From an uncultured Armatimonadota bacterium (GTDB lineage Bacteria > Armatimonadota > Fimbriimonadia > Fimbriimonadales > Fimbriimonadaceae), in assembly GCA_903927025.1 (NCBI GenBank), contig CAIYLG010000018.1, positions 1-55,104 of the forward strand: DNA of 55,104 nt, in the 5' to 3' direction. Below the pieces are notes generated by a model, which was not told where the DNA came from, ran no database searches, and worked only from the letters and a program-made list of their open reading frames with translations. This document shows, piece by piece, positions 44,938-54,449 of this stretch (position 1 is the stretch's first letter; every line of letters starts with the position of its first letter). The translations under genes were made by a program, and so were the position numbers.

Positions 44938-44976
44938 AGCCCCAGAAATCGTTGCAGAGCTTCGATTTCTGGGGCT
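44938..44976 (-). terminator. intrinsic terminator after the galactose-oxidase-like gene
   Basis: A perfect 14-bp stem (AGCCCCAGAAATCG / CGATTTCTGGGGCT) with an 11-base loop lies 25 bases past the stop of the leftward gene. On the transcribed strand it is followed by TTCTCGTTT, a reasonable U-tract. Confidence 0.85.
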
Positions 44977-45001
44977 GACGCGCTTTGTCCTTTGGACTGA
45001 C

Positions 45002-46879
45002 CTAGCCGAACGCGAGTGTGATCACATCAATTCCCATCGAGAAATTGCTGGGGTTCAAACGAGTCGGCCTGAGGCCTCTGACCACAACCCGAACTTCACC
45101 GGTGGGGCCGACATAGTCCGAACCGTTTCCAGTTGGAACTCCGGTGACGTAGGTGTCCACCGTCTTGAAGGGAGTCGCCGCCACGAAGACAAAAGTCTTT
45201 GTCCTCCAGTTGTAGATGTAGATTTGCTCGGTAACGCCAACAGGCGCGATTCCGGCCGCTGTCGGCTTCACCATGGTGACTCCGAGCCCAACGTTGAAGT
45301 CTGCCTCGATCGCACAAAGCTCCTCATTGAGAGTCTTCTGCGATGTTGCGGAGAAGAGCATGTTGTCGATGAGCGAAATGCTGGTCAGATTTCCTCTCGG
45401 ACTGGTGCCCTGGTTCGGGAAGAGCGACACTGCGTAGGGCAACAGCTGAGGCTGAACCGTCACAGAAACGGGTGTGGATGCGATTCCGTTGGTGACAACC
45501 TGAATCGTCGCCGGTCCGAGCTCTAGATTGGATGGGACTGAGAAGTGGGTGGAAACCGTTTGGCTTCCGGTGCAGATCGCCATCGTGCTCGGGTTGTATT
45601 CCTTAGCGTAGTAAACATGCCCGGTCTGAGTCGATGTGATCTTGATGATCGGGTAGTTCGTGGCGCTCTGCTGGTCATCTCCAAATCCACTTCCTTGGGA
45701 GAGACCGTTGAACTGAGTTCCAGAGATCGTGTAGTTCGTCCCGAGATGAATTTCTTGCGGATAGGAAGTAATCGTTGGTGCCCAGGCAGGATTCGATGAG
45801 CCGCCGCAGGTGTAGACGTACACATTCGATGAGATATCGGTGTAGAGGACCTGACCGTTAGGAAGAAGCAGGAAGTTGCCGTAAAAGCCCGGTACAGATG
45901 CGGCGTCCGGAGAACCGGTGGTCTGCGTTAGTGTTGAGCCATTCCAAATGAAGAACATTGCCGAGCTGGCACCGTAACCCACTCCCGCATCCACAAGGAT
46001 GTTCCCGTTGGGCAGCAACACGGCTCCGCCGTCCGCAACGTCGACCTGAGTCGATGAGCTTCCTGGAAAGCTTGGGGTCGTAATCCAAGTGTTGTGAGCG
46101 GGATCGTACTGGATGTTCTTGCCGTTTCCGCCGAACTGCATCAAAATGCCGTTGTACTGAACGATCGCTGGCCCCATCTCTGCATCGGGCACGTCCAAAA
46201 CGTTGTATGGCATTGGCGGAAGCATCTGCCATTGAAGCGTGGTGGTGTTGAACACCTCAGCCGACGACTGGCTCCAGCAGTCGGCGCGGAAGATATTGCC
46301 GTTCGGCAACATCGTTAGGCCGGCTTCATCGTTGTACTGAAGCGCGTTGGATCCGTATGGGTAGATGAACTGATTCGTCGTCGGATTGAAGGCTGCCGTC
46401 TGGCTGGAAAGCGGATCCGCGATGTAAACCAATCCATTTGGCAACATGGTTGTTGCCGTATCTCCCATGCTCGTCCACGATGCCGGAACATTAATGGCAG
46501 TCCATACATCTTTCACGGGATCGTAGATGCCTGCGTGATTGGTCCAAACTGCCGGTCCGAGGTTGTATTCGCCTCCAACGGCGAACACGCGACCGTCTGG
46601 CATGACCTGCGAGCCAAAGTACAGAGGCCCCCAATTGGAAGGCATGCTGGCAATCTTCGTCCATGTCCCGGTCGCATAGTTGCCCGAACGGTCTGGCGTG
46701 AGCTTGTACCAGTCTGGGGTCATTGCGTTCTGAACGATGACCGTTCCATCTGTCATGAGGAGCGGATTATTGGCGCCGATATTCGGCGTGTTGTTGACAG
46801 CGGTCCATCCCTGACCGCATGCAAGGCTGGCTGCTATTGCGCAAAAGCCGGAAAGCGAATATCGGAAAAATTTGTTCAA
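45002..46879 (-). CDS. secreted galactose-oxidase-like kelch protein
   Basis: 625 residues from the TTG at 46879, which opens the signal peptide LNKFFRYSLSGFCAIAASLACGQG. Kelch-type repeats (PDGRVFAVGGEYNLGPAVWTNHAGIYDPVKDVW, LPNGNIFRADCW, LLPNGNILVDAG) form the propeller. SYPQEIHLGTNYTISGTQFNG then begins a DUF1929-like C-terminal domain. Galactose/glyoxal oxidases need a copper site with a Tyr-Cys cross-link. The required Cys and two His were not all found, so oxidase activity is doubtful. It could be a non-catalytic surface protein. A terminator hairpin follows. Confidence 0.82.
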   Translation of the reverse strand: MNKFFRYSLSGFCAIAASLACGQGWTAVNNTPNIGANNPLLMTDGTVIVQNAMTPDWYKLTPDRSGNYATGTWTKIASMPSNWGPLYFGSQVMPDGRVFAVGGEYNLGPAVWTNHAGIYDPVKDVWTAINVPASWTSMGDTATTMLPNGLVYIADPLSSQTAAFNPTTNQFIYPYGSNALQYNDEAGLTMLPNGNIFRADCWSQSSAEVFNTTTLQWQMLPPMPYNVLDVPDAEMGPAIVQYNGILMQFGGNGKNIQYDPAHNTWITTPSFPGSSSTQVDVADGGAVLLPNGNILVDAGVGYGASSAMFFIWNGSTLTQTTGSPDAASVPGFYGNFLLLPNGQVLYTDISSNVYVYTCGGSSNPAWAPTITSYPQEIHLGTNYTISGTQFNGLSQGSGFGDDQQSATNYPIIKITSTQTGHVYYAKEYNPSTMAICTGSQTVSTHFSVPSNLELGPATIQVVTNGIASTPVSVTVQPQLLPYAVSLFPNQGTSPRGNLTSISLIDNMLFSATSQKTLNEELCAIEADFNVGLGVTMVKPTAAGIAPVGVTEQIYIYNWRTKTFVFVAATPFKTVDTYVTGVPTGNGSDYVGPTGEVRVVVRGLRPTRLNPSNFSMGIDVITLAFG

Positions 46880-47081
46880 TGTGTTCTCAAAAGGGTTGGA
46901 TTGACGCAGTCGGACCCTGCGCAGTATATCAAGGACCGTCAAATCCGCACACTTCCACGACGCCACAGACCCACCATTGGTTCATTTCCCTCAGATCCCG
47001 AGGCCCGCGGTAGGACTATTCCGAATCCAACTGGGTTTTAGGACTCCTCACATCCACCCGACTCGGTGTAGTCTCATCTCC

Positions 47082-47972
47082 GTGTTGCGCTACAGCTTTG
47101 GAGAGGAATATCTAGAAAGCCGACCCGCCTCTGAAGAGGAGAAGCAGCATGTTCTCGGGATTCTTCTGATTGCTGAAAAGCGTTTCAGTCGACTGAGGAT
47201 GGCCCTAATAGCCTGCGGTGGGGGCTTCCTTTCCGGTTTCGTATTGATGTTCGCAGCCAGCAACTCGCCCGCAGGGCTCTTGACGACCATGGTCTCACTT
47301 CTCGCGATGGGTCGCTTTGCGTTGGAGTACCGAGACGCAAAGAAACCGCTGCCGCTGCTCCGAGAATCAGCCAATTTGACTGAATTGGCCCTTTATGGGA
47401 TGTCGTTCGATCCGCACTCCAGCGCGCTTCATCCAACCACCCACCTCGTCGTCCGAAAGGGCGGAAAGCTGGTTCACGCGGCAATTCGGATTGAAGGCGT
47501 GGATGACCGCGAAGTGCCTAAGCATCCGGAAGCCGGATACTTCTCTTCGACACGGGCGAGCGAAAGGAAATATGACAGCCGTCCACTTTCGGAGGCCGAA
47601 GTTGCAGAACTGAACAACCTGCGTGGTTTCGCCCCATGGAAGGCTGGCTGTTGGATTCTGATCGCAGCTTGGATATGCGTCGGTGGCATTCTCTCACCGC
47701 TTGACGCTAAGAACGCCCTTCCACCGCTTGGAATCGGGCTTTGCTCAGCCGGCCTGTTGGCCATCGGCTTCCTCCTGATTCGGTGGAACATGCCGGCGCT
47801 TCAGCTAATGAGGGACCGAAGAGTCAAGCGGGTCATCCGAGTTGACCATGATGGAACTCGCATTGAGTTCCTTCCTTACAGCCATATCATCTGGACCACG
47901 GAAGATGAGCCATCGGAAGTACGACGCGGCCACTCCGGGACGGCTTATGAGATTCCACGCTATCGACGCTGA
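47082..47972 (+). CDS. membrane protein, unknown
   Basis: 296 residues from the GTG at 47082; earlier starts add unlikely sequence. There are two membrane segments early (about residues 40-55 and 57-75) and two later (about 190-210 and 218-236). A soluble middle domain contains LVVRKGGKLVHAAIRIEGVDDREVPKHPE. The C-terminus is charged and cytoplasmic. No family is recognised. Confidence 0.6.
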   Translation: MLRYSFGEEYLESRPASEEEKQHVLGILLIAEKRFSRLRMALIACGGGFLSGFVLMFAASNSPAGLLTTMVSLLAMGRFALEYRDAKKPLPLLRESANLTELALYGMSFDPHSSALHPTTHLVVRKGGKLVHAAIRIEGVDDREVPKHPEAGYFSSTRASERKYDSRPLSEAEVAELNNLRGFAPWKAGCWILIAAWICVGGILSPLDAKNALPPLGIGLCSAGLLAIGFLLIRWNMPALQLMRDRRVKRVIRVDHDGTRIEFLPYSHIIWTTEDEPSEVRRGHSGTAYEIPRYRR

Positions 47973-48004
47973 ACAGGGCGTCCATCTTGGTGCAATATAG
48001 CCCT

Positions 48005-48949
48005 ATGATTCTCACCGGGTTGGTTGCAGCAGTCCTCAGTATTTCGGCAGCAGCACAGGAAAAGCTGCCGCCGAAGCCCATTCTCGATGGCAACACCGCG
48101 GATCCGGCGATTCGAGTGTTTGGGGACCGATACTATGTCTATCCAACTTCTGACAAACCCAATTGGCAGACGACCGACTTTTCCGTTTGGTCCTCAGCTG
48201 ACCTTGTCTCATGGAAGAAAGAGGGAATGATCCTGGACGTCACCAAAGAGCTGAAGTGGGCAAATATTGAGGCATGGGCTCCGGACTGCGTAGAGCGAAA
48301 CGGCAAGTTCTATTTTTACTTCTGCGCCCATGGCCAAATTGGCGTCGCCACCTCAGATCGCCCAACCGGACCTTTCTCCGATGCCCTGGGTAAGCCGCTG
48401 GTTGCAAAAGGAAGCGTTAAGACGTACCCGATCGACCCCTATCCCTTCATCGACGAGAACGGGCAAGCGTATCTCTACTTTGGAAACGGAACTCCGACCG
48501 TCTACAAACTGAACCCGGATATGACCTCGTTTGACGGTCCACCCGTACCCGTCCCGATTCACGAATTTCGAGAAGGAATTGTTGTCTTCAAGAGGAAAGG
48601 AATCTACTACTTCATGTGGTCTGTGGATGACGCCCGCAGCGACGATTATCGGGTGGCGTATGGAATGTCGAAATCACCGTTCGGCCCCGTCGAGATCCCC
48701 AAAGACAACGTTGTGATCCGCAAGAACGGCATCGTGAAGGGCACTGGACACAACAGTGTGGTCAACGTGCCTGGAACGGACCGTTGGTACACCGCCTACC
48801 ATCGCCACGCTATTCCAGATGGAAGCGGATTCAAGCGGGAAACCTGCCTCGCCCAAATGAAGTTCCGACGAGATGGCACGATTCTGCCGGTGGACGTGTT
48901 GTCATCGGTCACACGCCCGGAGCCAGTCCGCCACCCCCGAAAGAACTAG
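48005..48949 (+). CDS. GH43-family glycoside hydrolase (arabinosidase/xylosidase-like)
   Basis: 314 residues from the ATG at 48005 with signal peptide MILTGLVAAVLSISAAAQ. The five-bladed beta-propeller of GH43 is seen with the three catalytic acids: base D33 (DGNTADPA), pKa modulator D144 (YPIDPYPF) and acid E190 (FREGIVV). Family members release arabinose or xylose from arabinan or xylan with inversion. No carbohydrate-binding module is attached. It is exported, and lies beside the SGNH esterase and GH127 genes on the opposite strand. Confidence 0.92.
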   Translation: MILTGLVAAVLSISAAAQEKLPPKPILDGNTADPAIRVFGDRYYVYPTSDKPNWQTTDFSVWSSADLVSWKKEGMILDVTKELKWANIEAWAPDCVERNGKFYFYFCAHGQIGVATSDRPTGPFSDALGKPLVAKGSVKTYPIDPYPFIDENGQAYLYFGNGTPTVYKLNPDMTSFDGPPVPVPIHEFREGIVVFKRKGIYYFMWSVDDARSDDYRVAYGMSKSPFGPVEIPKDNVVIRKNGIVKGTGHNSVVNVPGTDRWYTAYHRHAIPDGSGFKRETCLAQMKFRRDGTILPVDVLSSVTRPEPVRHPRKN

Positions 48950-48963
48950 CGACAGCCGCGAGT

Positions 48964-49500
48964 TCAGTCGGAAACGGCGTAGTCGAGATGGATCGCTGAC
49001 GTCGATGCAACCGTGTCCATCTCAGGCTTGGTTCCCTTGGTCGTGAAGACCAAGTTGACCTGAATATACGGGCATCCCCTTGCCGTAAAGGTCTGCCGAG
49101 ATCGTGTGGAAAGACCGCCTTGCTCGGCCACAACCTTGAGGATAGAGGCCCGAGTCATTCCGGGACGGACGGCTTGAACAGACCGGTATTGGTTCCAGAA
49201 CCATGCCCAATGCTCCTTGTTGGAAATCGTGGACACAAGCAGGGAACCCACTTTCGGGTTCACCCTTGCGGGTCTTGGCCGTGGAGCTGGACTAACATGC
49301 TTTGCCGCAATTTGAAGAAATGGCAGCGTTGCCGGCGCGCTAAAGCCAGACTTGTCCCCATGGTCACGGGCGATTTGGATCAATCGCGGTCGCAAGTCGC
49401 CTATGACCCATGCCCCATGGTCACCATCCGAAACGGTAGATGCAGGTGAGGTGCCAATTGCCTGCATGCACAGAGCGCAAACGATCCAAGGTCCATTCAT
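48964..49500 (-). CDS. exported hypothetical protein with BamE-like segment
   Basis: 178 residues from the ATG at 49500, where MNGPWIVCALCMQAIGTSPA is a signal peptide. The C-terminal ~75 residues (VRPGMTRASILKVVAEQGGLSTRSRQTFTARGCPYIQVNLVFT) look like the BamE/SmpA fold, with the typical PGM-x-x-x-x-V turn. The middle contains SNKEHWAWFWNQYRSVQ. It might be a small envelope assembly protein. It follows the SGNH esterase gene by 44 bases on the same strand. Confidence 0.65.
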   Translation of the reverse strand: MNGPWIVCALCMQAIGTSPASTVSDGDHGAWVIGDLRPRLIQIARDHGDKSGFSAPATLPFLQIAAKHVSPAPRPRPARVNPKVGSLLVSTISNKEHWAWFWNQYRSVQAVRPGMTRASILKVVAEQGGLSTRSRQTFTARGCPYIQVNLVFTTKGTKPEMDTVASTSAIHLDYAVSD

Positions 49501-49544
49501 ATAGATTGAGTGTCCAGCGCAAAGCGAAAAGTTCAAAGAAGCCC

Positions 49545-50675
49545 TTATCGCAACGGTCCGATCAGCAGACTCGCCCGAGCTTGAACAATCTGAGCGCCAA
49601 GCATTGCGTGAAGGCTCGCCAACGGGTGCTGACCGTCCACGGAAAACAGCGTGGGGCCTGATGCCGTCAGGTAGGGGTTGTTCCCCAAGTCGATGAGGTA
49701 CGTCCTGGAATCCGCCTTTGCCACCGATTGATACGCTTTAAATCCGGCCAAGAGAGGGCTTCGAGAACGACCCGAGAAGGGAATGATCACGAAGATGTTC
49801 GTCCTGGCGCCGCTCGCCGCCCGGAGAGCGGCCAGGAGTTTTGGCACATCATCTCCGCTGGGCCCCGCATTCTCACCCATGTTGATGAAGATGTCATCAG
49901 GCACCTCAGAGAATTTTCCGCCTACAAGCCGTGAGTGGACGCTGTCCAACATCGAATTAAAAAGCATCAGACCAGGGGTGTGGCCATCGGCGGCATTGCC
50001 ATCCCACGAAGCGCCTCCATAGGCAACGATTCCGTACTCTGCTCCAATACCTGCCGCAACAACGGCGGGATATCCAAGCGTGGCATCCTGGGTATCGACT
50101 TCGTTAGTGATCCCTTTAACGTAGGTGGCAACATCGTCATCCCCGTTTGTGATGCTGTCTCCAAGGAAGAGGGCTCGCAATTTCCGAGGCTCGGCGGGTC
50201 CAAACGGACGGATCAAAGAAGCGCCAGGATCAACAGCCAAGCCAGCGATTCGGACGACGTTCACAGGAGTCCAGAAATCCAAGAACACATACCCGGACAC
50301 GTACTCCAACAACAGGGTGTGATTTCCGCTGGGAAGTCCTGCTGCCGCCTGAACCAAAGTTGTCGAAGGCGAGAGCTGCAACATTTTGCCGGGCCGACCA
50401 TCGACCGAAAACCTCACCACTGGATATTGAGTTGCCGGGACATTGGCAGACGTTAACGCTGATTCGTCCACACGAACTGCGATGCTGGTGCCCGTGAATC
50501 CCACCTTCAGGTAGGCACCAGGGTTCGAAGTCTGCACAAAACCGGAGCCAGATTGGAACCAGTTGAAGGGGCTGAAGACAATATTCGGATCTGAAACCGG
50601 AATGTTTGGGAAAGCCTTCGCTGCGATGCTGGACGCGAGGGCAAAAGTACACAGGAAGCGCGCAGACGTCGTCAT
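49545..50675 (-). CDS. SGNH/CE2-like carbohydrate esterase
   Basis: 376 residues. MTTSARFLCTFALASSIAAKA is a signal peptide. The N-terminal ~150 residues form a jelly-roll beta-sandwich of the CE2 type. The SGNH domain follows with GDSI (nucleophile S174), then GGASWDG and INMGENAG (block III, GENAG instead of GTND). The catalytic pair is DGQH at about 347-350. CE2 enzymes remove acetyl groups from xylan or other polysaccharides. Its place beside GH127 and GH43 genes supports deacetylation of hemicellulose. Confidence 0.88.
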   Translation of the reverse strand: MTTSARFLCTFALASSIAAKAFPNIPVSDPNIVFSPFNWFQSGSGFVQTSNPGAYLKVGFTGTSIAVRVDESALTSANVPATQYPVVRFSVDGRPGKMLQLSPSTTLVQAAAGLPSGNHTLLLEYVSGYVFLDFWTPVNVVRIAGLAVDPGASLIRPFGPAEPRKLRALFLGDSITNGDDDVATYVKGITNEVDTQDATLGYPAVVAAGIGAEYGIVAYGGASWDGNAADGHTPGLMLFNSMLDSVHSRLVGGKFSEVPDDIFINMGENAGPSGDDVPKLLAALRAASGARTNIFVIIPFSGRSRSPLLAGFKAYQSVAKADSRTYLIDLGNNPYLTASGPTLFSVDGQHPLASLHAMLGAQIVQARASLLIGPLR

Positions 50676-50717
50676 CGGACCTCCATTCTATCTGCCCTGC
50701 TCAGCTTCGTTGAGTCG

Positions 50718-53126
50718 CTATGGATAGATCTCGATCTCGCTTATCTGAGCGGCATTTGGATACTTCGAGTTCTCTGAGGACCGTATGGTTAGGCGGAACC
50801 GATCTGTGACTACTGCCCCAAACTTGGCCGTGTACTGATCAGACAGCCGATTCGCGACAACGTTGAACACACGATGTTGCTGACCGTTCACTCTTACCGA
50901 GCCATCAAACGTGACGGGAAATCCCTCCGGGTCCGCAAAGTGGATCACCACGCGGCCTATCTTGGTTGCCTTTGGCAAATGGATTTCCACCCAATGAGGG
51001 TGGGGAGTATCCAGAGAGGAGTGCCATCGGTTGGAGAAATCCTCTGGAGTCGCGATGATGCCGTCGATCACTTTTGCCGTGCCGCCCGGCTCCTTGGCAT
51101 ACTCGCTATCTGACGTCGCGGTGGCACCCTTTGCGGCAAGGGCTAAGTCCTTCTGTCGGTCGTCAACCTGGGGACGCGGCTTGGGCGGGTTGGTCCACGC
51201 TGGGGCATGGCTAAGGGTCTGCCAGGTTTGCCCAGTTTGGTAAATGGCCGCCAGATCGATGGTCTCTGGAAGCCAGGTTCGAAAGACGTTCGACTCACGA
51301 AAGCCGTTCCCAGCCGAAGCGTAGTCGCAGAGTGTCAGCCCGCCAAGATCAAACGCCATCCAGGCACCAATCTTTTTGGCCGCTGCCGGATCTGCCTTCA
51401 ATTCCGTGCTTGGGTCTATCGCGATCTGGCGCGCCATGGCTGGGGTCAGACGATTATCGAGAGAAAGGACAACCGGCCCCCGCAGAATCGCGGTTTGGCC
51501 ATTGAGGTGCTCGGCGCGGGCGGCCATATCAAAGGTAAGGCTCACCCGGTCTCCGGGTTGCCAAGTACGAAGAACCTTGGTGTAGCCCGCCGTAACTGGC
51601 CAAGATCGGCCGTTCACTTGAATCAGGGTTTTCTTGCTCCACGCCGGAATCCTTAGGGTTAGGGCAAACCTGGCCACCTTCGCAGGAGCCACCGCGATGT
51701 CGACTTTGTTGCTCACCGGGTAGTCGCCGGAGATGTCCAGCTTCACACTGCCCACTTGTGCCGATCCCGGCGCATAGAGGTTAACCACAGGTCCAGCAGA
51801 GCTCTTCATGTAAGCCCAAAACGGTGTCAGCATGAGCCCTCGCGGGCCGTTCACCACACAGCAGCTAAGGTTCACATCGCTATGCTGAACGTAGCTGGGC
51901 ACCCGAACTCCCATCAGTCCGCTGAAGTATGCCCACCAGTTGCCGTCCGGCATCATCGCTCCGAGGAGGCCGTTGTATAGGTTCTTCTCGAGTTCATCGG
52001 CGTATTGAGGGTCACCGGTTAGTCGAAGAAGCTGATCGCATAGCTTCATCCAAGTCACCGTCACGCAGGTCTCCATCGGCTTGGAAACCACGTCCGTTTG
52101 CTTGGACGACCCGCTGTACCAGACTTCTTGACTGGTACCGACTCCCACAAGGGTCGTTTCCGTCCGGAAGATGCTTTCGGCCAGCTTGACGGCCGCAACC
52201 AGATACGGTCTCTTTCCAGTTGCGCGATACAGTTCACAGAGGCCTTCGAAGCAGGACATCATCTCGTACGCCTTGGGCGCACACATCTGGTCCGGATTCT
52301 TCCCCGCGATGGCATCCTCGATCAGCTGCATTCCAGCCGGAAGCCGCTTGGACGGTCGGCTCCAGCAGGACACGATGTATTCGGCAAAGTCGAGATATTT
52401 CTTTTCGCCGGAACGCTCGTAAAGCAGCACAACCGGCTCCAGAACCGATGAGGCGGGGAGGCCGTTCCACTCTCCCACATCGGCGATATCGGTCTTGCCT
52501 GGTCCCATTTCGCTGATCAGGACGTCGGTTTCTAGGCACGCCGCCGCCAACACCGCGGGGTTATGGCTGCGGTCATAGTCGGCAATGAGTCCGAGCAGGG
52601 CGTACTTGCATCCCCAAACATCCCAGCCTTCCATTCGATGTGCGGGAATTCTGGTTCCGATATATCCGTCTGGCGCGGCCGTCTTGATGAGCGCCATCGT
52701 GGCCTGGTCGCGGAGGCTGCGCGTGGCCAAAGTGGACCGGTAGGCGTCGGCAAGGGCAAGAGACGTGAACCACTTTCCCCAGTACTCGCATCGCCAGTCG
52801 CCGCTCCCAATCTCGGTTTTGGATCGAAAGGGAGCGACGACCGCTTCCAAGTCTTGAGTCAGCAATCGGTTGGCAACACAAACGTCAAGCTTTTTGCCTA
52901 GCCTCCCCGTGATGTGAACTGAGCCGGGGACAGCGGGTGCGAAAACATCCGGGACGCCGGAATTTTGAGCCAAAGCATCCGACGCGACCGATAGGCCAAG
53001 AATTGAAAAGACAAAGAGATTGGTAGCCCGCCTCCCAACACGAGTTCTCAATTGGAGAGGGGGAATGCGGGATCTCTTGGTGAAGCTCACATCCCCTGTT
53101 TTAGCAGGAATCGCGCCACGAAGCAT
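50718..53126 (-). CDS. GH127 beta-L-arabinofuranosidase with discoidin-like C-terminus
   Basis: 802 residues from the ATG at 53126; longer forms would run into the divergent serpin. A signal segment (NLFVFSILGLSVASDALAQ) follows a basic n-region. Residues about 90-480 form the (alpha/alpha)6 barrel of GH127 (DUF1680). Zinc and catalytic residues are E352 and C354 (METCVT) and C422-C423 (LSCCVVNG). A Cys nucleophile is the hallmark of the family. The last ~130 residues (LALAAKGATATSDSEYAKEPGGTAKVIDG) are a discoidin-like F5/8 C domain that may bind sugar. It removes beta-L-arabinofuranose. Confidence 0.93.
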   Translation of the reverse strand: MLRGAIPAKTGDVSFTKRSRIPPLQLRTRVGRRATNLFVFSILGLSVASDALAQNSGVPDVFAPAVPGSVHITGRLGKKLDVCVANRLLTQDLEAVVAPFRSKTEIGSGDWRCEYWGKWFTSLALADAYRSTLATRSLRDQATMALIKTAAPDGYIGTRIPAHRMEGWDVWGCKYALLGLIADYDRSHNPAVLAAACLETDVLISEMGPGKTDIADVGEWNGLPASSVLEPVVLLYERSGEKKYLDFAEYIVSCWSRPSKRLPAGMQLIEDAIAGKNPDQMCAPKAYEMMSCFEGLCELYRATGKRPYLVAAVKLAESIFRTETTLVGVGTSQEVWYSGSSKQTDVVSKPMETCVTVTWMKLCDQLLRLTGDPQYADELEKNLYNGLLGAMMPDGNWWAYFSGLMGVRVPSYVQHSDVNLSCCVVNGPRGLMLTPFWAYMKSSAGPVVNLYAPGSAQVGSVKLDISGDYPVSNKVDIAVAPAKVARFALTLRIPAWSKKTLIQVNGRSWPVTAGYTKVLRTWQPGDRVSLTFDMAARAEHLNGQTAILRGPVVLSLDNRLTPAMARQIAIDPSTELKADPAAAKKIGAWMAFDLGGLTLCDYASAGNGFRESNVFRTWLPETIDLAAIYQTGQTWQTLSHAPAWTNPPKPRPQVDDRQKDLALAAKGATATSDSEYAKEPGGTAKVIDGIIATPEDFSNRWHSSLDTPHPHWVEIHLPKATKIGRVVIHFADPEGFPVTFDGSVRVNGQQHRVFNVVANRLSDQYTAKFGAVVTDRFRLTIRSSENSKYPNAAQISEIEIYP

Positions 53127-53183
53127 TCTTTCACGCAAGGCAACATCTCTTTCTAAAGGACGTCTGAACCCAAAGGGATCACA

Positions 53184-54437
53184 ATGGCACCAATAACTGT
53201 GGGACACGTTCACTCTCTCGCTAAAGGTGCCTGCCTCGCGGCCGGAGTCGCGGTGCTGAGTGTGGTCGGCTATGTGCAGGCTCAAAGGCCAAACACCAAG
53301 GAGTCGAACCCAAACCTCATGAAACTCGCTTCCGCCAATTCGGGATTCTGTTTCAAGATGCTGAATCTGTTGGCTGGGGGAGCTCAGCACGAAAACGTAT
53401 TCATCTCACCTCTGAGCATCAGCAACGCGCTCGGAATGGCTTTGAACGGAGCCCGTGGATCAACTCGCTCAGAGATTGCCGGCACGCTTGGGATCAGGGG
53501 GATGTCCCTTGAAGACGCAAATTCAGCCAACAAACTCCTTTTGGACAGCTTGGGCGCCCAACCGGACAAATCCACGGTTTCCATTGCGAACTCCGTGTGG
53601 TTTGACCGCAAGATTCGAGTGAAACTTGCGTTTGAGAAGGCCTGCTCGGACTTTTATAACGCGGGAGCCACCCGACTCAATTTCGAGGATCCAGCCTCAG
53701 CCGCTACAGTTAACTCGTGGGTTAGCGAAGCCACTCACGGTCGAATTCCAAAGATCGTAGCGCCAGACGACTTGGGTGGGCAGGCTGCCGTCCTCACCAA
53801 CGCCATCTACTTTAAGGGCACTTGGACGCACGCCTTCCAAGAATCCGAAACACAACAGTCACTCTTCTACCTCGCGTCCGGTCAGACCAAAAAAGTTCCG
53901 TTGATGCACCTTCACAAGAGCCTTGCATACGCTGACCACCCCAGCTACCAAGAGGTTGAGGTTCCCTACGGGACGGGGAGGTTGAATCTCACCGTACTCT
54001 TGCCTCACAAAGGAACCGCCACCGCTACAGTCATTCGAGAGTTGGCGGGCGAGTCGGAGTTGCCAACCGTTGGCGGCGCACAGGACGTTGAGCTCTATCT
54101 GCCTAAGTTCAAGGCTGACTATAAGGTTCAACTCAATTCCGTTCTCAAGACAGCTGGAATGCCAACCGCGTTCACCCGCAACGCTGACTTCAAGGACATG
54201 AGTCCGGATGCCGCGGAAATATCCAAGGTGATCCACATCGCCAACGTGGAAGTGGATGAAAAGGGCTCAACGGCAGCGGCGGCCACGGCAGTGACGGTCA
54301 GGGCAATGGCGGTGATGAGGCCACGGCCAGTGCAGCCGCCAATCATCGTTCGCGTGGATCGACCGTTCTTGGTCTTCATTCGAGACCGACAAACCGGGGC
54401 GATCCTCTTCGCGGGTGCCATCAACAATCCAGCCTGA
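53184..54437 (+). CDS. exported serpin-type protease inhibitor
   Basis: 417 residues. MAPITVGHVHSLAKGACLAAGVAVLSVVGYVQAQ is a signal peptide. The serpin core is full length with NVFISPLSISNALGMALNGARGST, LTNAIYFKGTWTHAF and the C-terminal DRPFLVFIRDRQTGAILFAGAI. The reactive loop hinge EKGSTAAAATAV has the small residues needed for inhibitory insertion. By the usual count P1 is Met in VRAMAVM, which would suit elastase- or subtilisin-like targets. It is divergent from GH127 and may protect secreted enzymes from proteolysis. Confidence 0.93.
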   Translation: MAPITVGHVHSLAKGACLAAGVAVLSVVGYVQAQRPNTKESNPNLMKLASANSGFCFKMLNLLAGGAQHENVFISPLSISNALGMALNGARGSTRSEIAGTLGIRGMSLEDANSANKLLLDSLGAQPDKSTVSIANSVWFDRKIRVKLAFEKACSDFYNAGATRLNFEDPASAATVNSWVSEATHGRIPKIVAPDDLGGQAAVLTNAIYFKGTWTHAFQESETQQSLFYLASGQTKKVPLMHLHKSLAYADHPSYQEVEVPYGTGRLNLTVLLPHKGTATATVIRELAGESELPTVGGAQDVELYLPKFKADYKVQLNSVLKTAGMPTAFTRNADFKDMSPDAAEISKVIHIANVEVDEKGSTAAAATAVTVRAMAVMRPRPVQPPIIVRVDRPFLVFIRDRQTGAILFAGAINNPA

Positions 54438-54449
54438 CCCAAGAGAGGC

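Noticed and set aside
45002-46879. Call of an active galactose/glyoxal oxidase
   Set aside because: The copper-ligand and Tyr-Cys pattern could not be confirmed, so only the fold is claimed.
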